Shown here one piece after another: positions 1 through 9,846 of a stretch of 64,000 nt of DNA. Where the stretch lies: NCBI GenBank assembly GCA_032191485.1, contig JAVDOI010000008.1, forward strand, positions 3,239,799 through 3,303,798, read 5' to 3'. Both the position numbers and the translations under genes were made by a program. Under the pieces are notes generated by a model. It was not told the DNA's origin. It saw only the letters and a program-made list of their open reading frames with translations, and made no database searches. The number at the start of each line of letters is the position of its first letter. Within the stretch, counting starts at the first letter, position 1. The DNA comes from Leptoclinus maculatus. Taxonomy: Eukaryota > Chordata > Actinopteri > Perciformes > Stichaeidae.

Positions 1-545
1 CCTAGTTCTGGTATACCGTTCCTCCCTTCCCTCAAGCGGGCCCAGCAATAAGGCCTGGGTCTCCAGCAGCATTGTGTCGGTGTTGGACCGGCGGAGCAAC
101 GAGGCGAAGCTCTGCTCCTGGAGGAGGAGGAGGAGGAGGAGGAGGAGGAGGAGGAGGAGGAGGAGGAGGAGGAGGAGGAGGAGGAGGAGGAGGAGGAGGA
201 GGAGGAGGAGGAGACGCTGCTGCTGCCAGGAGCCGAGCTCTCCTCTTCCCTCCGGAGCTCCGACTGCAGGTTGAAGACTGCAGCGAAGCCGGATCTGGGT
301 CAATCTGCGGTAGACTGGTCGCACCAGTCTGAGCTGAAGGAGTTTCTGGTGAACCTGCATGATTTCATCTGATTTTGCAGAGGATTCCGACCCGGTGGCA
401 CCGATGACAAGCATGAAGTATAACTATATAGAAATAGACAATCTTCTTGCTGATGGTCTTGTTCACTGATAAAGGTCCTATAGAGGCGTCAGTATCACAT
501 TGAGGCGGTTTCATAACCAGTTAAAAGTTCCTCACAGTAACTTTA
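1..545 (+). repeat. GC-rich dispersed repeat, copy 1 (cut by window edge)
   Basis: This block shares three collinear stretches with 59560-59900 in the same orientation. They are the gggcccagcaata segment at 38-50 (59616-59628 in the other copy), the gcgaagccggat segment near 283 (near 59742), and the segment around 445-525 that ends in a tttcataaccagttaa-type string (59808-59890). Similarity is imperfect but runs through several hundred bases, so this is a dispersed element or an old duplication. I do not recognise the family. The tract at 119-213 is an expansion of a GGAGGAGCAG-like stretch that is short in the other copy. Overlapping frames here encode only poly-Gly or poly-Arg and are not genes. 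Confidence 0.6.
119..213 (+). repeat. (GGA)n microsatellite, about 31 units
   Basis: This is an uninterrupted GGA/GAG trinucleotide tract inside the dispersed repeat copy. It is purine-only on this strand, so triplex formation and length instability are plausible. Confidence 0.95.
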
Positions 546-1118
546 ACACTTGTTGTCACAGCTTATTCCCCTTAGGTTTGATTAATCCAGCCATTTATCC
601 GCCATCATTATAAAGACATCGCCTTCTTATGTAACACATGTTCAAAGCGATCCTCTCTTCCTTCCACCGCCCACTCCTGTGGATATCTATCCCCCAGAGA
701 GAGCAGCGATGCCCTGGGAAGGCAGAGGGAGGCTGACACTTCAGATAGATCCTGCAGGCTCCACACAGCAGGACGCCTGCAGGAGATGAGGCCTATTCCT
801 GCTCTCCTCATGCACTCTCTTTCATAAATATGTTTGTATATGTGTACTTTTTTGTGAACTCAAGTTCGGAAAAAGAGGCCACCTCAGAGTTTCTCCATAT
901 GAGAGTTGAACTGTTAATTAAAGTCGGACATGCTTTCTGCAAAAGAAATTCCCAAATTAGTGAGACGGAAGTATCTCTCTCCAAAGCACCGGTGATGAGA
1001 TTGTTTGCAGGGTGGCACAAAAACACTGGGAAGGTCCTTGAAGACGTGTCAGCCAAAACACAGATGTTACCAAATACTCCTGACAGTTCATATACAGCGT
1101 GACATGCAGATCATTTAC

Positions 1119-3260
1119 CTCCACACACTGGGTGGGCATGCTGGCCGGCTTGTCAAAGATCTGGAACTGGTACCAGCCCGGAGCGAGGGAGTGGTCGCAG
1201 ATGAAGTCCTGCAGGGCCGACTGCTGCAGCCAGCTGGAGCTGAAGGTGGTGCTGCGGTAGGGCTCCTGGAGGATGGAGTGGCCGCCCGGTGCACACTCTG
1301 GAGGGGGCTCTGCAAGTCCAGCCAGAGAGACAACATGAGCACTGGATGGACGCCAAGACTGTCAGTACCAATGATCGAATATATGGACGGATGTCTGGAC
1401 GGGACAAATAGTGAATTGTGGACGTCCTCCGTCCAGCTGGACTGTATTCAAGATAAACATGGCAAATTGAATTTCAAAGCCAGTAAAAAGGTCTGGTGCT
1501 GCTCAGTGTTGAGGTTTGCACACAGACCATGAAATGCATGAGACATATAAAATATTAAGATGACATGCAAATATATGAACAATGTGTAACTCATTTTAGG
1601 AACTCTTCACAGGGGAAATAAAAAGTCAAAAAAACCGACTATGAACACATTGTATATAGAAATATACCACCATCAGGAGCAAGTAGAGGTGTCACAGGCT
1701 TATTCTGTATCAACAAATATCAACAATCAAAGCTCTCAATGTCACGTAAACAACTTGAGTTCCTTAAAAGCCTTTAAACAACCTTTCAAAGAGACAGACA
1801 TCCCAGTATTTACTGTGTTTTTGTCCACAAACCAAAGGTACCGTACAGGTCGGTGACCGTGGATGGATTATTCAAAGGGCCTACCAGGCACAGGCTCAGG
1901 TGGCCCCCAGATCAGAGCCTCTGTTGACCGTCAATTATATTAAATGTGTGGATGTCTCTCGCCGAACCAGTCACTCCACGCTGGTGACAGTGATGTAAAC
2001 AAAGGGAACTAGGGTGATGAAACAGAGGAGGGATTTCCTTTCAATAAGTCACCTACTTCAAAGATCCGTTAAAGAGGGAAAAACTCTAAATGTCTTGTTC
2101 AGCATTCGGTTCGCTTCTGGTTGCAAAAAAACAAGATGGTGACGTCCCAAAACCAAGATGGCGACGGCCAAAATGCTAAACATGAGGCTTCAAAAACCGT
2201 AGTCCACAAACCAATGAGTGACGTCAAAGTGAGTACGTCCACTTCTAACATGCAGTCTACTCGTCACAGACCGTCTGGCCAAACAAACGATGAAAACCCT
2301 CATCACATGTGAAGTTCAAGAAGGTTGTGACGATGTTGCAACAGCTCGGCTTCTTCTACAGAGACACCTGAAAGGGAAACACCAGCCTGTTTCAGTCTAT
2401 GACGTTACTGGCACAACTAATGGCGACCAAGATTGGGAAATTAGGTACGGGTGATATTTCAAACTCAAGATCAGGAGGTTTGTGACCATAGAAGTTACAA
2501 CAGGGCGATAAAAGCATAACGGTGGGAGCAGAGAGGAAGAAAAAGATCCAAGCTGTAAGTTACCGACCGGCTTCTGTGCAGAACACTGCAGCAACGTTTT
2601 CTGTCCCTGACCAGAGAGGTCAAGTGTTAAGTGAAGTGAATTATTATTAATGGCTTCTCCCAGCAGGATGTGACTGCTGGTTCACCATGAGCTGTAACAT
2701 AAAGGGGGGGGAAGTACTTTCATCAAGTATCTATCAGCTTGTGGTAAAGAGCCGTTGGAAACATCATTCATCAAGTACTTCTGTGCATCATTACAGAGTA
2801 AATCCTCAGTGTATTTTACACAGAAAACAATCTCTTTACGTTAAAACCTTTCTGGAGTAGAAGGAAGTCCTAAAACTGCTCCAGAGAAAGGAAAGGTCAG
2901 CAGGCCAAAGGTTAAAGGAGGACTCTTAAACACACGGTTTAAGTGCTCAGGGATCATTAGAGCTGACAATAAAATTAAACTGGAACATCTTTCAAACTTT
3001 TGCCCGAGGAGGACGTCAATGCAACCTGTTGGACACGACGCCGCAGAGCGACAGAGGTGGGACCAGATCCTAAACTTTGAGTTTCCAAGTTGAGTTGCAG
3101 GTCTTGTTTTAAATTTTGTCAAGTCAAGTTTAGAGTCTGGTTATCAGCTGGAGAAGCAAAAGCCAGAGACTTTGAGGCTTTTCAAGAGTTGGTAGTGACA
3201 TGTTAGGGATGGTTCTTTAGTTATTTTAAAGTCAAGATCAGGAAAAGACTAAAAAGAGGT

Positions 3261-3339
<79 letters not shown>

Positions 3340-3827
3340 CTCCAGGTGTATACTGTGTGACCATAGAAGTCGTAACATGATGATAAAAGCATAAAGGCCA
3401 CAAAAGCGAGAGCGAAGATTTTCCTGTGTCTGACCGGAGAGATCAAGTGAGAGGTCTGCCACAGCACAGAGCTGCCAATAGACTCTTTTCATTCTCAACA
3501 CCTGGCCGCTCCAGTCCCGATCAGCTGGACAGGAACTCTGACATCCTCTCTGCTGTGTCACCACCATGTTGGGTGAAAAACTCTGCCTCCCGTGGCAGCA
3601 GGACTCTGACCATGAGACTTGGAGGTATGTGTCCTTGGAGGACAGTTACATGACGGATGAGAAGGTGTCAGCTTCTTTTTGACAGAGGGACAAAACAAAC
3701 TAGCAGAGGAATCTGAGCTCCTTGTGATTAAATATTAGTTTTTATTATTTAATCCAATGTATATTTTACAAAGCACACAACAACATTCAAACTCAAGAGT
3801 TTGTGATTTACATAAAGGGGTGTGTGT

Positions 3828-3861
<34 letters not shown>

Positions 3862-3945
3862 GAGCTTACCTGTTTGAGCGTGCATTACGTGAGGGAGTAA
3901 AAACGCAACGCACGGGAGAAGTTTAAAAACGCTTTCAAGTCTCAT
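1119..3945 (-). CDS. vwde: vwde 5' end: von Willebrand factor D and EGF domain protein, exons 1-2 (partial)
   Basis: VWDE is a large secreted multidomain protein (N-terminal cysteine-rich region, vWF type D domain, EGF repeats). Only its start lies here. Exon 1 (3945 down to 3870) begins MRLESVFKLL and encodes a typical signal peptide with a hydrophobic core, ending near MHAQ. It is followed by a consensus donor (CAG|GTAAGC) and ends in phase 1. Exon 2 (1309 down to 1119) follows a TTGCAG acceptor and restores the frame. It encodes about 64 residues that start PPPECAPGGHSILQEPYRS and contain ICDHSLAPGWYQF and a KPASMPTQCVE end, then a GAG|GTAAAT donor. The pattern (C, GGH, L..PYRS, CDH.L.PGWY, MPT.CVE) is the conserved N-terminal module of VWDE. 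The remaining exons lie left of position 1; I saw none in 1-1118. The start codon is chosen because the signal peptide begins there; an in-frame upstream ATG at 4005 would add a basic stretch before it. Proximity to arl4a agrees with vertebrate synteny. Confidence 0.82.
2085..2290 (+). repeat. Dispersed repeat, 'cAAgATGGCGaCGGCCAAAATG' type
   Basis: The block contains two ATGG-type motifs followed by ggccaaaatgctaaacatg and ccacaaaccaatgagtgacg. I associate this arrangement with a common short interspersed repeat of teleost genomes. The 63-codon reading frame across it is not evidence of a gene. Confidence 0.45.
3262..3339 (+). repeat. (GA)n microsatellite, about 39 units
   Basis: Uninterrupted GA dinucleotide tract within vwde intron 1. 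It reads as Leu-Ser or Arg-Glu in overlapping frames, which are artefacts. Confidence 0.95.
3828..3860 (+). repeat. Poly-G run (33 G), poly-C on the vwde transcript
   Basis: A pure G run that follows a short TG tract. On the vwde sense strand it is a C run that begins eight bases inside intron 1, immediately after the donor context GTAAGCTCA. Confidence 0.95.
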
Positions 3946-4300
3946 CGTCCTGCGGCGTCCAGCGCGCGAACCAAAACAGCGCGACCGAGCACCGAGCACC
4001 GGCACCGTTTATTACCGAAAGTCCGCTGGGAGCGACGAGGAGCGCAGCAGGTCGTTTCCTTTTTATGCCAACTCGAAACCAACGTGAAGCGGGAGGAAGT
4101 CCGTTAGAGCCCCCTCTGGTCGGAGCGATCGAAGCGGCTGTCGGCTGAACCGAGGCGCCGGACTGCAGCGGAGGACCACAGGCTGCAGGCTGCAGGCTGC
4201 ATCGTCGTCGTGCGTCAGGAGGGGCGTCGGAAGGTGCACCTTCTCTCATGACCCGAAACCTCCGCACATCTGCATCTGAGCTGCACGAGTTACTCCTCGA
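3946..4300 (-). promoter_or_regulatory. CpG-rich 5' flank of vwde (5' UTR and promoter region)
   Basis: The segment upstream of the vwde start codon is locally rich in CpG, unlike the AT-rich sequence further out (beyond 4300). It includes a triplicated GCTGCAG-type string near 4184-4200. No TATA box was identified with confidence and the transcription start is not determined. This is an inference from position and composition. Confidence 0.45.
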
Positions 4301-7300
4301 CTACTAGAGTTACTATTGGAAAAGACTCGTGTGTTTTGATCTGAAAATAAGGCTGAAACAAACATTATTAATCGATTAATCGATTATTTTGACGGACAAA
4401 ACATCAGACAAATACTGAAACATTGATCACGTGTGCACAGAGCCATGTGGTGGAATTACATGACTAGTACATTTACTCAAATGCCCTTTTTGAGTACTTT
4501 ACTTGAGTAAAAAAAAAAGAATCATATAATAATAATTCGCTATTGTTTCAGCTCTAAACAGTAAGCTACTATACAATAAAAGTCAAACATTGTCAATCAG
4601 ACAAACAAACAAACACATGAATTCTGTGGATCCTGATTCACTGTGAAAATAATATTTGACATGAAGTAAAAATATAATTTTGACTATGAAGAACAGGATG
4701 TTTAGTGAAAGATGCATTTACATTTAAACTATGAACTGCAAAGCGCAAATTTGACATTTATAATATTCTATATGCAGAGAGATTAAACAGAGTAAAGCAA
4801 CATAACCCTAAATGACTTTATTTTGTAGGCTTCTGTTTTCTGTATCACTTTGAAACATTACAGCTTTGACACAACTTCATTAACTCTGGTCTGAATGGAC
4901 TTAAGCCTGTAAAGCTATTGGCATGTTTTCTCCATGTCCAAAGAAGGACAGGCAGACTGATGGTCTAATGATGGGAGTTCACAAGTGACCAGCCGGTTAT
5001 ATTTTATAAGTCAACACTCCAAACCACTAAAACAGATGGCCTACATGCTACATTTTTCACGGAGGCGGCCTCCGCCAAACAGGGGAACATTTGGATCAGA
5101 CAGATAGTCATGGTCCTTTCCAAACTGCTCGTTTTTTCCATTCTCACGCTTTAGCTGCAGCCGAGCTACTCGGATATAAAGTTTCACTGGCAGGAGCTGA
5201 GGAGCTGGAGCTGATTATTCTGTCAAACACTTGAAACTGATCTCCTTAGAAGAGGAAAAAAGAAACGCAGGAAGCAGTGGCTCAACTTGTATTGTAACAA
5301 AAAAAAAGTAAATTCTGCAAGTATTTGGGAAAAACTAATCCTTTTTTTTTTGTTGCAGCAGCTGGTTCATTCAGGGATGTTAGATGAAGAGTAAGAAGCA
5401 GGGAATAACATATGGGCTCTTTGGTTATAGAGCTAAACGGATGAATGAGAAGCTACAGTCAAACAGGAATCCAACAACTATTTTCATTATTAATGAATCT
5501 ACAGATTATTGTCTTGATTAACTGATGACTCGTTTTTAAATAAAGTGGACCTTTTAAGTAAACTGTGACGTTTCAATAAAGTCAGTAAGACAATATATTC
5601 TGTGATTAATGACGAATAAACCTGCAGGTCTAGAGAGTACCAATGGGAGGCTGACAGCTGTGCGGGTCGTGTACACACCGTCTTCTCCCGGTGCAAACAA
5701 GGATGGTGCCTGGCTGTCTTGGTGAGACGCTCGGCTGTCGGACTCCCAGCCGGAGGAGGGACACAACCCCTCCCTCGTAAATCTCCTGGACCATCAACCT
5801 GGAATAGCCATCAGGTTTAAAAAAAAAAAAAAACACTTTCTTTCCGTCTGCTCATGCCTCCTCTTACACAACCGGCAATTAAATCTCAATCGGCCTCCCG
5901 GATGGAAAACATCTATAGCAGTACACGACATGAGAGTCTGTAGCCTTCAAGTTACATCCAGATAGTGGTAAATAAACGGGGATAATTGCCTTCGTTTGAT
6001 TCTTTAATCTACACACACACAAGCTCATTCGGTGCAATTTTCTCTCATAATCACACGTGGGAGAAATGGCGGCGCTGCAGTGTCCCCTGGGGAATGTGAT
6101 ATCGGCTAAATGATGCAAACTGTATATAATTACACATTTCTGACGATTAACTGCAATCGCCAGATCACGTCTCGTGGACTGATGGGCTGACGTTTAGTCA
6201 TCTCGTGCTCCACTTAAGACACGTAAAGGCTTTCAGATTCTCGAGTGAGATATTGCGAAATAGAACAAAACGTTTAAATCTCTTTAGCTTGTGTCAGACC
6301 ACATTTCAGGCATCTAAACAAAAAACTCTTGACTTTGAGACGAGGGAACCAGAAGAGCACAAACGCTGACTCATTTCCGTGTTTAAGGGCTCATTCCTGC
6401 AGCGCCCTATACCCCAAGTACAATAAAGAGTGCCTCAGAACTTTGCAGAACTTCAGTACAGATAAATGTGCCACAGATGACCTGTGAGAACTGCTGAGTG
6501 TGTGTGTTTGTTTTGCTGGAGGAGGAACCGCTTTGTGTTTAGTTACTGTAGAGGACAAGCGTGACCTCAGAGCAGCTGAGTCATGACACAAGCTATTTCT
6601 GCTTTTACCTCCTCCCCCCCCCCCCCCCGTCACCCAGCCTCCCATCACATACCCCAACAGTCTAATCCAGTACCAAACTAAATCCACAAATCCCATCAAC
6701 TGTTTTACTGTCACAGTCATGAAAGAAGTGGTGAGTTTACCATGAAATCTGAGTCTAAAACAGTGACAAACACCAGGTTTAAGTGTCTAAGAAGAATATG
6801 AGGAGATACGAATTTATACACCAAGAAAAAACATCTGTTGAGTTGCATTAACAAGGTCTCTCCTGGTAAAGGTGAAGCCAAGTGCAACTACGTTATACAC
6901 TTAATGATATTAATACATCATAGTTTATTAGTTGATTTATATTTTGTTGCAAGTCTCTGAATCTGCAAAGTAGCCTAACATTGTAACTGATGTCAAATAA
7001 ATGTATTGAAGTTAAAAGTACAATATTTCCCTCTGAGATGTAGTGGACTAGAAGTATGAAGTTAAATGGAAATACAAGTACCTCAAAAGTATACTTAAGT
7101 ATTTGAGTAGGCTACATTTCAACTGTAAATGTCACTGTACTGAATGAAGACTTGTGCTATTGTCTTTTCATAAAGTTTACTTTGATGCGTTTCAGGTTTT
7201 GTGACTGTTTTCTTGTTCTGGAAACAGGAAATCCATTTCGGTCCACAGTAAAAGTAAAAAAACTGCCACTTCATCATAAAATTATACATTTCCTGATTTA

Positions 7301-7904
7301 TGACATTTCATTGATTTACGGTATAGCTTCTGCTTCCGTCTGAGCCGACATGAAAGCAAAGAAGAAAAGGGAAGGAAGAGCTTCAGATGTGATGCGACGG
7401 CAGAAAGCGAATTTCAAACAACAGTAAAAACAGATGGAGGGAGACACATCGAGGGGCTCCTGTAATCGCTTCAGCCGAGCCACCGACTGCACACAGTGGC
7501 TGTAAATGTCACTGGATTACAATGGAAGGAGGTCTTTCTGCCAGATACAGAGCCGAGGGGCCAGACGTTTTAGGGAGAAGCCTCTGAAGGTGACAGCTCC
7601 TGGTTTTAAGAGGGGCGACGAGGTCGGCTCCTGTGAGGTCCCCGGCTCGGGTTTCCTGTTGCCTTTGACCCCTCGTGTCAGCTGTCCCCGAGTCGGTGCA
7701 AACAAAGCGACTGCTGCAACGACCGTCTGGACAAACTCTGCTGCATTCAGATCAGTGTTTGAGTAGGGGGAGCTCCTCTGCTCACTGTCTGCTTCTGGTA
7801 AATCACAGCTATGGGCCTCTGAGGTGACTAATACAGTGACCGAGAGAGACCAAGCTTTGCTAACTAAATGATATGACTGTACCTTGATGAAACACATCAG
7901 TGCT
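4301..7904. other. Intergenic, no gene recognised
   Basis: AT-rich sequence with fragments of the TTTACTTGAGTA-type repeat (about 4450-4520, and reversed at 7011-7140) and a poly-C run at 6614-6628. Reading frames are short and match nothing I recognise. I looked on the minus strand for a missing pore exon of the channel-like gene and did not find one. Confidence 0.5.
7011..7140 (-). repeat. Dispersed repeat, stepped 'AAGTAC' family, reversed copy
   Basis: Contains ctagaagtatgaagt, tacaagtacctcaaaagtat and acttaagtatttgagta. These are reverse-complement hallmarks of the repeat seen more fully at 16765-16945. Confidence 0.55.
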
Positions 7905-8113
7905 GGAGTTACAGGTACAGTGTGTAGCATTAAGGGGGTTCTATTGGAAGAAATGTATGATACTATCAATGAGTATGAAGGCTTTCGTGCATAATCACCT
8001 GGAAATAAGAATCGCCTTAGAATGAGCCCTTTATATCTCCATACGAAGTGGGTCCCCTTCTCAGAGCCGGCCGCCATGTTTCTACAGTAGCCCAGAAAGG
8101 ACAAACCAAACAC
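7905..8113 (-). repeat. Dispersed repeat of the 'GGTCCAGTGTGTAGGA' family, near-complete end
   Basis: On the minus strand this reads as a run with AACATGGCGGCCGGCTC, then TATAAAGGGCTCATTCTAAG, then GGTGATTATGCACGAAAG, and ends with AATGCTACACACTGTACCTG. These are hallmarks of an abundant non-autonomous repeat of percomorph fish. The end with 'aCAGTGTGTAG' matches the start of the element at 32637. The 198-codon minus-strand frame covering 7517-8113 runs through this repeat and should not be called a gene. Confidence 0.65.
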
Positions 8114-8884
8114 TTGTCTCTAGATAAGAACGTTCACGTTTTTTTTTTGTGTTTTCGCATCGGCCACCGTGGTTCTCCTGTGTTCACAAGAATGAGACGG
8201 ACGCTGTCGACTGATTAAGATCACAATGATGTAAACAGACGGGATCACTAGTTATAAATCACAATGACGGGTCAGAAACAGCATCCGGAGACATTCTAAG
8301 AAGATGCACGTCTAAAAATCTATTACATCCAACATAGAAAGAAAAGGTTGATTCAACAACGCACCATCTTAAGATAAAGAGGGAAAGGATAGATACTGTT
8401 GTTGTGTATATATATATATAGAGATATTTGGCCACTTATGAGGTCAAATGTTTTAATACAAGCTAAGCTCCTCTCCAGACTCATTCACTGACTTTTCTTG
8501 GAGGTCTAGTCAGTAAAAATATCCTTCAATATGTAGCGATTATAGACATTAAACAGAGTTGTGTTCCATGAATCTGGAATAAGCATCATCTCTGCATGCC
8601 AAGAACAGGGCGGCTGGAGACCGTACATACTGTAAGGATTCTGCTGAAGTACTCCGAGTTCACCTCTCACCATGCACTGAGAATTACTCTTTGCCGTGTT
8701 TCACCGTCTCTGCCTCCGTCTGAACTTTATAACTACATTATAGAAAAAGAAAGTAAAGTCTGCTCCTGTAAAAAGAGTACTTTTCTCTGCCACCGCCTGA
8801 ATGATATGCTGCCATCTAGTGGAAGTAAAGTGACATTACACATTCATTCACAAGTTCTTCTGTTACAGTGGTGAGAAATACCTG

Positions 8885-8985
8885 CCAGCATAAACTGAAG
8901 TACTTAAGTACAGTTTTGAGGTACTTGCTTTACACATTTCAGAAGGAGATATTGGATATTTAATCCACTGCATGTATTTGGACAG
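8885..8985 (+). repeat. Dispersed repeat, stepped 'AAGTAC' family
   Basis: Contains gaagtacttaagtacagt, ttttgaggtacttgct and a diverged atttcagaaggagatatt segment, in the same order as the fuller copy at 16765-16945. Confidence 0.55.
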
Positions 8986-9284
8986 CTAGCCAGGCGATAA
9001 TTCAGTATGAAGATGTATCGTCTTTCAATCGAATCATACAGTGATGCAATCATAAATCAAGATATCGTGTTGCACAATTATGTCCATAACTCAAATTTGT
9101 CAGAAAATCTTATTTTTGCACTAGAGTTCTTAATTAAATAAGAAGTACTTAATTCACACGGGAGCCAAGAAAAGATGCCAAACATCTGGCACATATGCAT
9201 AAAATAATGTAGCCTACATAAACATGTATTCTTTTTGCACTTTGTCCAATATCCCTTCTATCCTGTTTAAATGGTGACTCTATT

Positions 9285-9475
9285 TGACCCTCAACGTAGT
9301 CCCACTTTTTTGTTTTGTCCCTCCCCGTGACACCCCTGGCATATATGCTGTATTATGCTAAAAGCTGTCATTTTGTAACATTTTTGGTTGTTGGCGTGCC
9401 ACGGGATCTTTTTAATGTAAAAAAAAATGTGCCGCTGCTCAGAAAAGTTTGAAAAGCACTGTGTTAGGGTTGCTC
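9285..9475 (+). mobile_element. hAT-like transposon end (fragment)
   Basis: The segment ending gtgccgctgctcagaaaagt followed by ttgaaaagcactg has the form of a hAT-superfamily terminal region: a description-like tail that ends in a short TIR of the (C)A(G/C)TG type. The matching other end was not located, so the assignment is tentative. It abuts the LINE fragment to its right. Confidence 0.35.
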
Positions 9476-9661
9476 CAGGTGAGACGGGGCCATATGAAGT
9501 GTGATGGAGACCGCGTTCTCTGTAGATCGGTTTGCTCGGTACGCAAACTGGTGGATGTCCAGGTCTGCTGGGAGGACGTCCTTGATGTGCGATAGTATCA
9601 TCCTCTCGAAGCACTTCGTGATGACTGGGGTCAGGTCAATCAAAATGTATTTGTACAACAC
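9464..9661 (-). mobile_element. Non-LTR retrotransposon (LINE) reverse-transcriptase fragment
   Basis: The minus-strand frame contains TPVITKCFERMILSHIK, then LPADLDIHQFAYRANRSTEN. This matches the N-terminal (fingers) part of the reverse transcriptase of fish L2/CR1/Rex-type LINEs, whose pattern is (V/I).KCFER, HI, LD..QFAYR.NRST(D/E)(D/N)A. The frame is RT-like only from about 9626 rightwards in protein order. It ends before the catalytic region, so this is a dead 5'- and 3'-truncated fragment. It lies in the same orientation as, and just downstream of, the channel-like exons at 9847-11776. Confidence 0.8.
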
Positions 9662-9846
9662 ATTTTAAAATACAACGGTTGCCCAAAGTTCTGCACATAG
9701 ATAAGCAGTCATACAATCGAAAAGACTGGGTTAATAAAAGTAAGTGACGTTAAAATCAAGACAAACTGATACAAATCAGACATTTATATAATTGGTACAC
9801 ATCAGATAGACAAAAACAATTACTTGAAGAGCAATCAAAGAACCAC

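Larger units (their letters stand above)
1310..3869 (-). other. vwde intron 1
   Basis: The intron runs from the exon 1 donor (GT at 3869-3868) to the acceptor AG at 1311-1310. It contains a dispersed teleost repeat (about 2085-2290), a (GA)n tract (3262-3339) and a 33-base homopolymer (3828-3860). No coding exon was recognised inside it. Confidence 0.7.

Noticed and set aside
72..332. Poly-Gly and poly-Arg frames
   Set aside because: They are translations of the (GGA)n microsatellite.
1005..1532. 175-codon plus-strand reading frame
   Set aside because: It is antisense to vwde exon 2, whose minus-strand frame has clear family similarity and flanking splice sites.
7517..8113. 198-codon minus-strand reading frame
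   Set aside because: Its first half is the dispersed repeat at 7905-8113 read in one frame and the rest matches nothing. There are no splice or domain signals.
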